Shown: positions 47,346-60,100, numbered from the stretch's first letter. The stretch is 64,000 nucleotides of DNA from Todiramphus chloris collaris (GCA_025345505.1 JANVCC010000021.1:958902-1022901), one strand, 5' to 3'. Made by a program: numbers and translations. Notes: generated from the letters alone by a model not told the origin.

Positions 47346-50300
47346 CTTTGATGGTTGGGCACTGTGGTCAGTGAGAAACTAAGTCTATTCTTTGAAAATC
47401 AGAAGGAGGAGATGATGTTAAGAAGACTTTTCTCAGCTCTGTTGCTATCAGTCTGAAAAAAACATTTTTAAACACTGTGGGTTTATATTTTTATGCCATG
47501 GAACAGCATTGTATTAAAAACATGAGAACTGAAGAGTGAAAAGGTCTCTACAGGATCTGACATTCACAAAGGGAAAATAAAGTGCAGTTTTGGTCTTTGA
47601 ATGTTTGCTATGTATCTTCTTAAGGAGGCAAAATGAGATTTGACTCCAAAAGGCAGAAATAGAGAAAGGATGATGTACATCCCCTTCATGCCCTCACCTG
47701 GAGCTGAATCTGCCATCCCTGCAGGGGTCCAGTGCTACCATCCCACAGAGTGTCTGCACAACACCTCAGTGTGGGAGGTTCTTACTACCTTATAGTTTTT
47801 TCACATCCAACCTACAAGATCACCAAAATATACCTCTCCGTGGTACTATAATTTTGCATAGGTTAACATGAAATCAAGATCACACTAAATTCACAGTTGT
47901 CAGTAGCACTGGTTAAATCAATGATTGTCTTTCTGCTTCTTTTGGAACACATCAGCATTTCAGTCTGCTCAAAAATGGTACATCAACTATAAGAACAACA
48001 TTAGAACTGTAGCTTTAGCAAGTGGAATTACCCAAAACACGGCAAGGTTATGATTTTTTACATCTCCTACTGTCTACAGATAAAAATTGCCAACTCTATT
48101 TAGAAGAAAAAAATGAAAGGGTGTTTGGTATCTCTCTGTGTAAGCTTAATTTTACATAGAAAGCTACACCAAAACATTTACCATAAAGAGTTGTAGCTGA
48201 TGTCACGGGTTTTAGAGCAAGCAGCCATCCTATGGAGTTCCAAGAGTAGACGAAGAATACTTGTAAACTTACTACAGTCTGTAGAAAAATTGCTGCTTAT
48301 TTCTGAGGAAATACTAATTACAAATCATTTCCATAGCAACTACATTTAGGCTTAGGGGGTTTGTTAGTTTTAGTGCAAAGCAAACATTTAAAAAGACCCT
48401 GAAAAGATTTGGGGAAATGACAGGGATGCTTTTCTCTGTTTTGGGGGGAGAGTGGGGTGTTGTTGCTTCTTTTGTTTTTGTTTTTGGTTTTTTTGTTTGT
48501 TTGCTTGGTTGTTTTTTTTTTTTTTCTTTCATTTTGTTTTGGTTTTGGGTTTTGTTTTTGGTTTTGTTATTGTTTTGTTTGTTTTTAAATTTTGAATCAA
48601 TTGAAAGCTTTTTAGAAAAAAAAGGGTAATGTAAAAATGATTGGGTTTCAATCAAATACCTTTGATCATTTCTTGTCTTAAATTTAATTAAAAATAAAGA
48701 TCAAATTCAAATGCTCACATGCAAAAAGATATGCATGTGTATAGTCCCCAGGAAAGACAAACTTCAGCATATACCAAATTTTTCAGTAGATGAGGTCCAT
48801 AGAATACCTCAAAGTTAAACAGAAATGCAAAAAATTTTGCAACATATTTGCCTGGGTCAGAATTCAGGTGGAAGAGACTTGCAACGTTTCATCTGGGAAC
48901 AATTCAAGCTATTTAATTTCCCTTTCAAATTTCCCTTGGAAGAGGAAAGACTGGCTTCAGCAGGATGTGATCTTTTCCTCACCACACAAAGCTCAGTGGA
49001 ATCATTGATCAGAGGTATCACTGAACTGATCACACTCACAATGCTTCCTACATATAATCACTTGCAAATTCACGTACATGAATAAATAATAATTATGCAA
49101 ATTCATATAAATACTTGAAAAACATATTAAGGTATTTTAATTTGTTATGATTAATAAATTATGCTTGATTATCAGCAAAAATTTCAGCCTAATGACATGA
49201 ACCAGTACATTTAATTGGCATTTCAAAATAAAGCACAAAACAGGTTTGGAGATTTACTTCACAAGATTTTCTTCCATGATTTTTCTAACAAAATCAGTTT
49301 GCTTCCCAGAAATAACAACATCAGTAAATTCTTTACATTCACATACTGTTTATATAACCATGAAAGCTTAATATCAATGCACGGGCAAACTGGAAGGGTC
49401 GCAGCTGAGACATTAGATTTCACACTTATCATTTGTTTTTTAGGCACCCAGCTAGAAACAAAAAACAAAACTGAGATGTCTATGTACACAAAAAGGCGTA
49501 CATTTAGTTTTGCCCAAGTAAAAGTTTCCTTTTATGAACATCAGCACAAAGGATTCATCAAGTATTACAAGCAGCACACTGATAAAAATGGAAATAACTT
49601 AATGAATTATTTGTAAAAGCCAAAGCTGTGTTGAAACGTAGTGAACGTCTTTTATGTTAATCATCATATGTCCAGTTCTTCAGTGGTGTAGTTGAAAACA
49701 ATCACAAAAATCCCCATTCTATTACTTCAAAAGGCCAATGTCAGTCTTCGGTTCAACAGCCAATATCTTTGTGATTCTAGATATCCTAACAAATGCTTTA
49801 AGGTAATTTTATTGACGGATATCCATTTTCCTGGTCTGCTTCCCAAAGAGCTAATAGCACTTACTGATGGTTTTCTTGCTGCACTCTCCAAAAATATAAT
49901 GAATGCAAATAAATGCTGTATTGACGCAAATGCTGGAGCAAATTTGCTGTATAAATCCAGAGTACCTTTAAGGACAGCAGCAGACACAGAGGATGTAACT
50001 GATATTATTGTGTCATGTGTGGTAATATTAACACAGTCTAATTAATGTCTCTGGGTTAAGACTGAATTTTACTGTGTAAATAGATGCCTTCCTTCATTGT
50101 AATAGACAAATCTGGTCCTAAACTCCATGTCACATAGGTATGGACCAGAACAAATGTAGAGCCTAGAGCTCCTGAAACATTTCCCATTCCCCAACACTGT
50201 TCCTGATGTGCAATGGTTGACCTTGGAAGCATCTCCCTTGATTAGGACCAAGAACAAATTGTGAAGACCCAGACAGTAGTGTCTTGACTGTTTGAAGTGT

Positions 50301-51565
50301 GGCATTCATTTCCCAATGTTCAGTATTGCCCTACAATGGAAAGAGGGGCTGCTATTTGATATTTTCTTGTTCTCTGTGAGTGTAAACAGCAAGCAGTATG
50401 GTGTGACAGCAGTGCTCTCCAAAGAGGTCTGTTACAGCCCATTAAGGACTAGCACCTCCATCCACTGTAAGCAGCAGATGAAAAACTTCCACTATATTTT
50501 AACCTGCGGTTAATTACACTGATATATTGGTCCATGAATTGCTCAAGGACATCTTGAACCTTTTAACGTAAACAATAACTAATTAAGTATTCATTAAATA
50601 AATTAATGGAATAAATAATTTAATAAATCAGATTAATAAATTGAATGAATAAGCTTGCAGTTAACATGTATATTCATCTTCAAAAGATTCTGGGCTCATG
50701 CAAATGTTTCATATTGCAGAAGACTTTAAAATTACATTTTGATTGAAGACAAAATGCATCTGTTCTTTTTTATGTGTTGGTGGGGATTATAATAACAAAG
50801 GCTGTTGCGTTTTGAACAATAGCAAGCCACGTAACATGAGGAAATTATTTTAAGATGAAGATAATAAAACAACTTTGTCCTCTGCAGGAATGTATTCCTG
50901 AAACAAAAAAAAAAAGAAAAATTCTACTGCTATATTTCCTGTGTTTTTCTGTTTGTTTTTCTTTGCATGATTGAACCTCAGAAAGAAATGTTTATATTTT
51001 TTCACTGTTAGGGACCATATGATAGCATATATTAAAAAATCAGGAGTTATATTTCCTCTGGTAAAAGAGATCATCCAAGAACAAATTGCAATTGGAGTTT
51101 CCCTAAAGTGACAAGATACGGTCAAATGTTGACCTCACGTGACTTTCTTGGCATTCTTTAAGAATGTGTTAAACAAGCTATTTATTAGTGAAATCCGAAA
51201 ATAAGTATCACTCGGTCCAAGAAGATATAAATTATAAATACATCTTCTTCCAGATCTAAGTATTGGATGTTAATGGAATTTATGTGTGAACATATAGCAA
51301 AGGCTGTAAAGCATAAAACTAGTCATTAACTTGAAGAGTATGTACATCGCTCAGATGCTTCCCCACATTTCTCAATTAATCGAAGCTCCTTCTTATGAAT
51401 TGAATGATCCCTGTGGAACCTTGTTCCTTCAGTACCCATTTCTTTTACCTCACTCCTCAGGGTACTTCTTTTGCAGATTAGAATCCCATTTTTCTTCCAA
51501 ATATTTAGGTGCTTATATAAATGCATGCATCAAAATGCATGCTTATATAAATGCATGGGCCACTC
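47346..51565. other. Long intronic stretch without recognised genes or transposons
   Basis: It contains a T/G-rich low-complexity region at 48440-48590. Two plus-strand frames of 133 and 117 codons in the same phase (49215-49616 and 49692-50045) match no known family and are compatible with chance in AT-rich DNA. A 17-bp motif is repeated at 51511-51527 and 51541-51557. Confidence 0.5.
48440..48590. repeat. T/G-rich low-complexity region
   Basis: TTTTG, TTTGT and T-run mixtures with few A or C residues on the plus strand, which make long but meaningless frames on both strands. Confidence 0.88.
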
Positions 51566-52036
51566 ACTCCAAGAAGGACGTGGAGGTGCTGGAGCATGTC
51601 CATGGATGGGCAACAAATCTGGGGAAGGGTCTAGAGCACAAGTCTGGTGAGGAGAAGCTGAGGGACTTGAGGTTGTTTAGCCTGGAGTGAAGGAGGCTCA
51701 GGGGGAGACCTTCTGTCTCTTGACAGCTCCCTGACAGGAGATTGCAGCCAGGTGGGGCCATTCTTTGCTCCCATGTAACAAGGGATAGGGACAAGAGGAA
51801 ACAGCCTCAAGTTGCGCCAGGGAATGTTTAGGTTGAGTATTAGAAAAGGGTTGCCAAGGCCTGTCCCAGGCTGCCCAGGGCAGTGGTGGATTCTCCATTT
51901 CCTTGAGGGGTTTCAAAGGTGTGGAGATGTGGTGCTGAGGGACATGGCTTAGTGGTGACCTGGCAGTTAACGGTTGAACCTGATGATCTTAAAGGTCTCT
52001 TCCAACCAAAATCATCCTATGACACTATGATTCTAT
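51566..52036 (+). repeat. CR1 LINE fragment
   Basis: It begins AAGAAGGACGTGGAGGTGCT and passes GAGGAGAAGCTGAGGGACTT, GGGACAAGAGGAAACAGCC and GACATGGCTTAGTGGTGACC. It ends GATGATCTTAAAGGTCTC then CTATGATTCTATC. A stop in the GTTTAGCCTGGAG-TGA region breaks the ORF2 frame. Confidence 0.94.
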
Positions 52037-52054
52037 CTAGCTATTCCATGGATT

Positions 52055-52117
52055 TTAAATGATACAATATCCTGAGTGAATCCATCAAATTTAAATGATA
52101 CAATATCCTGAATGAAT
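52055..52117. repeat. 36-bp tandem duplication next to a CR1 tail
   Basis: TTAAATGATACAATATCCTG plus ARTGAAT occurs at 52055-52081 and again at 52091-52117, beginning about 19 bp after the CR1 tail ends. Confidence 0.9.
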
Positions 52118-52763
52118 ATTGTGGCTTGAACATGAGTTCTTCTACAGCAGAGCCACTGAAACTTTGTGTTCGTACAGATAATCCAAAACTGTGACTTAGG
52201 TGAAGAATCAGGCTGGTTAGCTGAATAAGATTTCCCCAAACAATTTTTCAGAAGTTAAACTAAAACTGAACCCCTGGGGAGAAAGAAAGTAACATTATCG
52301 CTATCTCTTTATTTTACAGCTTTATGCTTTTCCCAACCTTCTGGTCTCCAGTTAGGCTCATGAATGCAAAAAAGTCAGTGAAAGAAGCTGTTGTAACACC
52401 ACCTGCTCAGCAGCAGAAATCAACAATGCTCACAGCACAAGCACAGCTGCTGCTGTAAGAATTTCAGCACAGGTTTACAAATTGATGAGCATGATGTTTG
52501 GGGGACTCTCATTTTATAACAGTTAGAAAAAATACAGTAAAGCTCTCCAGTTGCTCTGTTGATGAATATAGTCTACATCTGGAGCCAGCCATATGCTGTC
52601 AGGGAATAGGTACATTCTATCTAAATTCTCAAATCACGAATAACGTGAGTCTGATTAAATCCGGGCTTATTCAGAATATTGGAGACAAGGCCAAGGAATT
52701 AAGAAAAGAATGAGAGATAAGATATCCAAGTTTTTAATAGTTTTATTTAGATCTTTATGTATT

Positions 52764-53232
52764 ATTGTGTCCACTTCTGGTCACCCCAGTTCAAGAGGGA
52801 TGGGGAAATGCTCGAGAGAGTCCAAGGGATGCTACGAGGATGCTGAAGGGACTGGAACATCTCTCTGGGGAGGAAAGGCTGAGAGCCCTGGGGCTGTTCA
52901 GCCTGGAGAAGAGAAGCCTGAGAGGGGATCTTAGGAATGGTTCCAAATCTCTGCAGGGTGGGGGTCAAGGAGAAGGGGACAGGCTCTTTCCAGTGCTGCC
53001 CTGGGATAGGACGAGGGGCAATGGGCACAAACTGGAGGAGAAACTTCTTTGGTGTCAGGGTGACAGAGCCCCTGGAACAGGCTACTCAGAGAGACTGTGG
53101 AGACTTTCAAGACCCTCCTGGATCTGTTCCTGTGTGGGCTGCCCTGGATGATCCTGCTCTGGCAGGGGTGTTGGACTCGATGATCTCCAGAGATCTCTTC
53201 CAACCCCCACCATTCTATAATAATATCATTCC
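52764..53232 (+). repeat. CR1 LINE, young, with small deletion
   Basis: It runs from TGTGTCCACTTCTGGTCACC through GGAACATCTCTCTGGGGAGG to CTGCTCTGGCAGGGGTG and ACCATTCTATAA. About 24 bp (the CCAGGAAGTT...AACATG part present in the 10.6 and 15.5 kb copies) is missing at about 53033. The part 52840-52985 is almost identical to those two copies. Confidence 0.95.
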
Positions 53233-53294
53233 ATGATTCTATGTATCTATGTATCTATGTATTCTATGTATCTGTGTATGATTCTATGTATCTC
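53233..53294. repeat. CR1-tail-derived (ATTCTATGTATC)n microsatellite
   Basis: Mixed ATGATTCT and TATGTATC units continue directly from the CR1 end, suggesting expansion of the element's own octamer-type 3' tail. Confidence 0.85.
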
Positions 53295-53377
53295 CAGCTA
53301 GGTAGAGTGATTTCTTTTGTAATTGCTCTGAAGCCTTTGTCTATCTGAATGAACTAGCATGGAGAGTTAAGCTGAAA

Positions 53378-53414
53378 AAACAAAACAAAAAAAAAAAAAA
53401 CAAAAAAAAAAAAA
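53378..53414. repeat. A-rich tract with C interruptions
   Basis: AAAACAAAAC followed by an A14 and an A13 run separated by one C. Confidence 0.88.
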
Positions 53415-53730
53415 TAGAAAACATAGTTCTCAGAGAGTTATAAAGTTTTTTTACAATGGAGTTGGGCCTGGGAGTGTAGCAGTGACCCCAGATTTTTTCC
53501 TCTATTAAGGGACTGCAGACAGACAGCCTGCTCCAAGGGTATGGACCACAGAAGGTGAAGGAAAGACACAACACCAGAAGTCATTTAGTTCAAAGAAAAG
53601 TCTAAATGCAGCTAAATGTAACACAATTTGACCAAAATGTAGGTATCTAGAAAGTGTCCGAGTGGCTGGGCTCCTGCAGAGCTCTATTACAAAAGCACAA
53701 ATTGGGTCAAATAGTTTTCTAAAGTGAAAT

Positions 53731-53869
53731 GTCTCTGGAGATATTCAAAACCTATGTAGACAACATGGTCCTGTGCGACCTTCTCTAGGTGAACCTGCCT
53801 TGGCAGAAGGGATGGACTAGATTATCTCCAGAAGGTCCTTCCATCCCTTATCATTCTGTGATTCTGTGA
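53731..53869 (+). repeat. CR1 LINE 3' end, diverged
   Basis: TCTCTGGAGATATTCAAAAC, GGTCCTGTGCGACCTTCTC, CTTGGCAGAAGGGATGGAC and ATCATTCTGTGATTCTGTG tail. It is more diverged than its neighbour at 52.8 kb. Confidence 0.92.
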
Positions 53870-53924
53870 AATATTTCAAATGATGATGTTGCCTCATACC
53901 AGACTTCTTTATTCATTCCCCACC

Positions 53925-54180
53925 CTAAACGTGCACTGAGTCACAGGTGTCCATTCCAGCTCCCAATTGCTCCCATACGCAGATGCAAGGTGCCGTGTGA
54001 TTTGCGGTGCTGAAATTCCATGAGTACCACCCCCCTCCCAACCCCCCCCACCCCAACTAGTCACGTTGCAGGACGTTTCATAGGCAGTGATGCGAGGAAG
54101 TTCAGGGAGCTGTAGTGTTCCAATACAGGTATGTCCTTGCGAAGCTCTGTTTGAAAGACTACAACTCCCAGAATATTCCA
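53925..54180. promoter_or_regulatory. Candidate regulatory block with CpGs, C-rich tract and ZNF143/THAP11-like motifs
   Basis: About eight CpG dinucleotides fall in roughly 220 bp (53925-54145) within an otherwise CpG-poor region. A C-rich tract at 54030-54054 (C6, C3, C8, C4 with 1-2-base loops) gives a quadruplex-type G pattern on the minus strand. ACTACAACTCCCAGAAT (54158-54174, plus) matches the first part of the ZNF143/THAP11 promoter motif. A diverged inverted partner ACTACAGCTCCCTGAAC reads on the minus strand at 54116-54100. Such motifs usually lie in promoters. No transcript start or coding exon is visible here. Confidence 0.4.
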
Positions 54181-57100
54181 CTTTTTCATTAACTGCTTCA
54201 GAGACTTTTGCAAGATGACACCTGCTGCAGGAAAAAAAATAAAATAAAAAAAAATGCCAGGAAGCAATTGTTAGTGTGGAAAAAATAATGAGGAGAGTAG
54301 GCTTTTAAACTGACACTCCGTAATCTGTGTTGAATTGGTTTTAGGTGGTTTGAGAAACTGAGGTAGAGAAGACTTCAGACAAAGAGAAAAACAGCAATGC
54401 AAAAATTATTATTTGTGCTTTATGGAATTTCTTTTTTGAAGTTCCAGCTTATCACTGAAAAGAGTGCTTCGGATGTGAACTGGAGCTGAACTCCAAAGGG
54501 AAAAAAAACACTCCAGAAGGGAATATTTGGGGCAGACATAACTACAGTCTGAACGGGAGATCTCAGCAACTGAATGGATTTAGGGACACACTCCACATCC
54601 CAGGAGGTATTTGGTAACAGGAGTACATCCCTGTGCCATGAGGAGGCAGACTTAACCTTTTTTTAATGTGTATATATATATATATAATAAACTTGATTTC
54701 CTCAAATCATAAAAATCATTTATGCAGTGCAGTGCACTTGAACGGGAACTAAGAACTCCCATAAACTTCCAGTTTGCTGTTCTGAAAATCCTCCCAGTCC
54801 TGATCCCCAAATATTCCTACGTGATTATTTTTGCAATTGTGAACTTACTCTTTTTTTTTTCTATGCAAAAATAATCCATTGAGGATTAGCTGCCAGCATA
54901 CGTTAAAAGTTTCTGTATCTTTCCATTTCTTACCTAAAACTGAGTGCTTCCAGACAGCAGCACGTAAAGAGTATTTCTTGCTGAGCAAACTCTTCACATC
55001 ATTTCTTGGGACAGATATTCTGAAGACTGATAATAACCCACACCACAACAGAATGAAATACCTGAGGACTTACACTCTAATACCTTTCTGATGCGAAACA
55101 ACGTCCCCAAGAGAAGCTAGAAAACAGCACAGTAAAAAATGGAAGATGCCACACATTGTAAGGCGATGAAACAGATAATTTCAAACTGTGAATGCCTCCA
55201 GGTTCATATTTCATTCAGCATTTAACCAAGAACAGAGGTACTCCCTCAACATGCATGTCAGGCATGCTGAGTTTTCTACAACTTCTAGTTTCACTAGATC
55301 TTTGGATTGGCCCCAGAGCTTCTGTATGAATCCTGGACTTCAACACACTCCTGCTGCTGAGGTTCCTTTTTTTACTGTTGTTGCAGAACAACAGCTTTTC
55401 CTTTCCACAATGCTGTAACCTGCAAAGACTCCAGAAGCAGCACAGTGATAATGATAGTGGCCAACCCATGAATTGGTTGTTTACATTTGACTTCAATTGA
55501 CCGAGAAAGCTACACACACCACTAGATGACAACATTATCATGACTAAACATTCAGAGAACGATGTGTTATGCCCTTTATTTGCATATGCAATTTGGAAAA
55601 GCATCTGGAAAGTCAGAGAAGAAACACTCTATGTATGAACATGTTCCATACACGAGTGCAATTTTTACAGTATTGTAGGCTAGGTACTAAGGTACATAAA
55701 GACTAAGGTCTTCAGCCTATGATTCAGTTATTCTAAATGCCTGGCCTGTAGCAAGGGGATCCTGCAACTGCAGAGAGGATTTTTCCAAGCATGCAAAGAA
55801 ACGAGTGCACTTCTATACGTCACTGAGAGGTGTGGTGTACCTTCCTCACTAGTATCAGACAACCTCTTTCAATAGTTTTCCTCTTCAGGTGTCTACTCTC
55901 CTCCCTTTGTTGGGTTTGAGACCTGTTACCTCATGGAAGCAGAGAGACAGAGACTTCCACTTAGTACTGAAAAGACAGAGCTGCAGCTTTACCTTGCCTT
56001 AATGTAGTCTGCTCTAACATGGCAGGCTCTTGTACCTGCAGAAGGATTGACAAGATCTAGCTTTCACGATGTACTAAAGCTTTATGCTTTTCATTTTGTG
56101 ATCTACCTTTTTCCTGGAACTTAAATGGAATTGATATGGGTGAAAACTGAAATCTCAGCTTTCACACTTTAAAATGTAATCTTTTAAAGCTAAGAATCAG
56201 TGGAAACAACAGAGGAGCATTTAATATTTAAGGATTAAGGGGTTTGTCTTTTAATCTCACTAGAAAGCAGGAGAAAGTTTTGTGTGTGTTTCATAGTAGT
56301 CTGGTGAAAGGCACGGGTGGTCCAGGGGATGTGGTTCATTTCTGTCTGCAACACCCTAAGAACATATATATATATACAGTGTCTAACTATGAGCAAGCAA
56401 CACAGATGTTAATGTCAATCCTGTGTTTATATATCTGATGTAGGATTAACTTCTGATAACACTAATGATGACTTTTCATGTAACTGGGAATATTTGTATG
56501 TTAAAGGTCCTCATTGGTGCAGAGAAAAGGGATAACATTATCTTCCAGCCCAAAGCAGGATGTATTCTGTGGTACAGGAGTTCATGTTTCCAATTTCAGG
56601 TCACTCAGCCAGTGACGTGTTGGACAAGATGGGAGTTATGGCAGTCATTTGTTACAAGAATAACGTTATTTTCATTTTTCTTAAAAGATAACTTTATGTC
56701 AGACTTCAAAATCCCATTTTTTTTTATAACTCTGTTATATTGTAGAGGGGAAAAAAGAAGTTTTCTAATTCTAATTTTCTTGTGTTTACATAATTTTACC
56801 AAAACTGGAGGCACCTTAACCTTGCTGCTAGCATCCCTTCATTGTAAGTTCATCTTTGCAGAAATAAATATGGCTGTAGATCAGTTAGAACATGTTTAGT
56901 TCCAGTATACATTGCAAAAAGGACAGAAAATAACTTTGACACAAGTCTAAGCGTCTGCCTTCAGAATATGACCTTCTAAAAGGAATTAGCACTAACATAG
57001 ATTGAATTAGCAACTTCTACCTTTATAAAAGAAAATATATAAAATTGTTAGTTCTAGAATCTTCTACTATAATATTATTCTGATTCATCTGCCCTAATCT

Positions 57101-60100
57101 AGGCATCCAAAACTGAGAGTGCAAGTTCTTATCTAGTCATCTCAGACTATCCGTACAATATTTCTCCATGTGTTTTTTACAAGGCAGTCCAGCACATCCT
57201 AAGAGCTTTCTAACGTGCATCACATGAATCACATTCTGGAGGTATATATTTTTTTCCATTCATGAGTATCTGAGATGGACCCCAACCTCAGACTCCAAAA
57301 ATTCAAAAATGGTAGAAAAATTGTACATTTAAAATAGATGAATTATTTTATTTTCACACTATATCTACCTACGCTAGACACTGTTAGAACAAGAGACAGT
57401 GCTGGATATAAAGTGACTCAGATGTATTTCTGTACAGCTACACTGATAAGGAGACCTCGTTTTGGTGCCAAGGAGTGGGGCGAATGAATTGATGTGGACT
57501 GTCTTATGTTGAATACTGCAGGTAGGGAGAAGAAAGCTTTAAGTAAATAATAATCTGGGGGTTTTTTTTGTGGGATTTATCCCACCTCTATAGCAACTTG
57601 GTGTCCTCCAGGCTGAAGCCTACATGAAAAGCCAAGTGTATGTAGATACAGGCTTGTGGAAATCAGGGCCAGGAGCAAAACAGGGAGCAAACCAAGCTGA
57701 TGGTATCAGCACATTTGCTAGTTCAATATTGCATTGCCCCACAGTCCTATAGCAAATGGGATTGAAAAGGACTTAAATTCCCATCAGATGCTACTTATCA
57801 CATGTGCTTTTTTTTTGCAGGAGGTATGCATGCCTTGTCTGGACTGAGAATTACACATAGCAGAGGCTTAGTACATTTAATTTGTTTCCTGCTTCTGTTT
57901 TTTAATTAGAGGGAGAACAGAAGGGACAGAAGGTGCATGTTCTGTGTCACCTTTTGCAGTGGGTTTACTGTTATCTCTTTGTTCCTGCTGTCCTTATTCC
58001 CTGGCTATTTGTTTTGTTAACAAACAATCTGCCTGCAACTAATTTTTTTTTTTTTTTTTTTTATTAATTACTACTTCTTATTTTATTAGAAAAGCAGAAG
58101 AAGAACAATCTGTACATAAAATAAATCCCTTTTATACTCAGCTCTGCAATACATCATTTAATGCTCTACTTCAGTAATCCTGCTTACAGTTTCTTGCCTT
58201 CATGTATCATAGCCATTTTAGAGAGAGTAGTAGTGTTGCTGTTTAATAGGTAGGATGAAATGGCATTTGCAGTGTGGATGGCTTTACTTCATTTGGGTGA
58301 CATGGCCATCCATCCATCCTGCCCGCAGATGACCATCCATCTGCCTACCTGTTGTTATGTAGATACAGGTATCTGCATCAGTACCACTTTATATTTATTT
58401 CTTTAAGGTAATTCGTCTTCCTCTGGTCATAACTATGTGGAATTTCTCACATTGCTGATTAGTTGACATTTGCACAGTATCTAATCTGTTGTGAATAAAT
58501 GATCTGCTCCAGTGTTCAGAACTAGAATGCCATGCTAGAGAAAGACATTCAACACCTTTACTGACAGAAATCAGAACATGAGATTTTAGATCTGTAGAGA
58601 AGATAGAGGAAGAAGGACTGGAAAAGAAAGAATGCTGGCAGAGATCCACACTGGTGAAAGATGATTTGATTTTAAGTTAAATTTAAACTATGTACAGTAC
58701 CAAGAAACCTTGCTTGGTGGAGGAAGATGGCTTCTTGTTTACCAACTTAAAATCATAAGTTTAACTTAATATTAACTTCAATTTAACTAAATTTCCATAA
58801 TTAACTTAAATTTAAAACTATGCACAGTACCAAGAAGCCTTGCTTGGAGGAGGGTGACTTCTTGTTTACCAGCTTAAAATCTTTTTTTTTCCTGCTCCGT
58901 ATAGGATCAAGAAACCAATCTGTCTTTCAGTTACACTGCAAATATACTATATTAAAAGAAGGTAACCATGGAGAACTGCTGATAAACCTTCGTCTTGTGA
59001 ATGCTACAAAATCTATTAATCCATATATATGTCAGATAAAGTTTTTCACATTTCATATTATTATGTACTAACAGGAAGCTGGAGCTTTAAAATGTCAGAT
59101 GTAAAAAAATGCCTATCTATGACAACTTTCTGATGAAAATGACTCCATGGGTCACATTTCATTGGGACACAGAGATGAACTGACATCTCAGAAAGTTAAA
59201 TTGAACAGAATAATTGATCCATGTAAAATATAGTTTGATCAGTATAAAGATAATTTGATCAATATAAATATTCAGCCAAATTTAGCACTGGAATCAACAG
59301 AGCTTATGCTAAGCTAATGATCAGTCACAATTCTAAGTGTCAGTATTTTGATATACAAGTTGTCACAAAGATTAAAAGTAGTAATTTCCTGCTTGCATTG
59401 CATTTCTTGGTGCACAAGACGAAGGCGGATGAAATATCAAGCACATGCTTCTAGATTGTGTACATTTGTTTTATCTCTTTTTCCTTTTAAGAAGCCGAAT
59501 GGATGGAAAATGCCAAAACACTTACAAAACTTAAAGATGTGCCCAGTTAAATGTGATAATACTAGATTATCAACTTAAAGATGTCAAACTTCAAACCACG
59601 CCTGAATTTCGAGTTTTATGACATTTGACTTCATAAAATCTGTTACAGATTTCGTATTTGCATTCAATGAAGATTTTAAAGCTTCAGATCTATGCTTAAA
59701 TATATGTCTGTAAGGTATGACATTTTTATTTGCAAAATACTACAAATACATAGTCTATATCAGGAGTGCCATCACTGTGTTACAATAAATACATGGTTTT
59801 TTTACAGTGTGAAATAAAAAATACTTTAAATCTACCAATATGCTACATAAGATATTTCGTGAGATCTATGACTGCATCTATTTCTTCATTAACTGTTTTA
59901 GACTCTTATATTAAGGATAAAAAACCCAAACATAAACTCAGTTAAAGTTTCCTAGAACAAATCCTTAACTCCAGCTAAAGCTTGCTTCACAAAATTCATA
60001 CAGAAATTGTTCTCAGACTGTTCTTCTGAGGACTTTTTTGGTCAGTCGACCTAATAAAATCACTGTATTTTCCAGTTATTGTCTGCCATCTTTTGGTAAC

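Noticed and set aside
56465-56899. 144-codon plus-strand open frame
   Set aside because: It is the longest frame not explained by CR1, but it matches no family I recognise, has no exon-like boundaries I could support, and this length is expected about once by chance in 64 kb of AT-rich DNA read in six frames.
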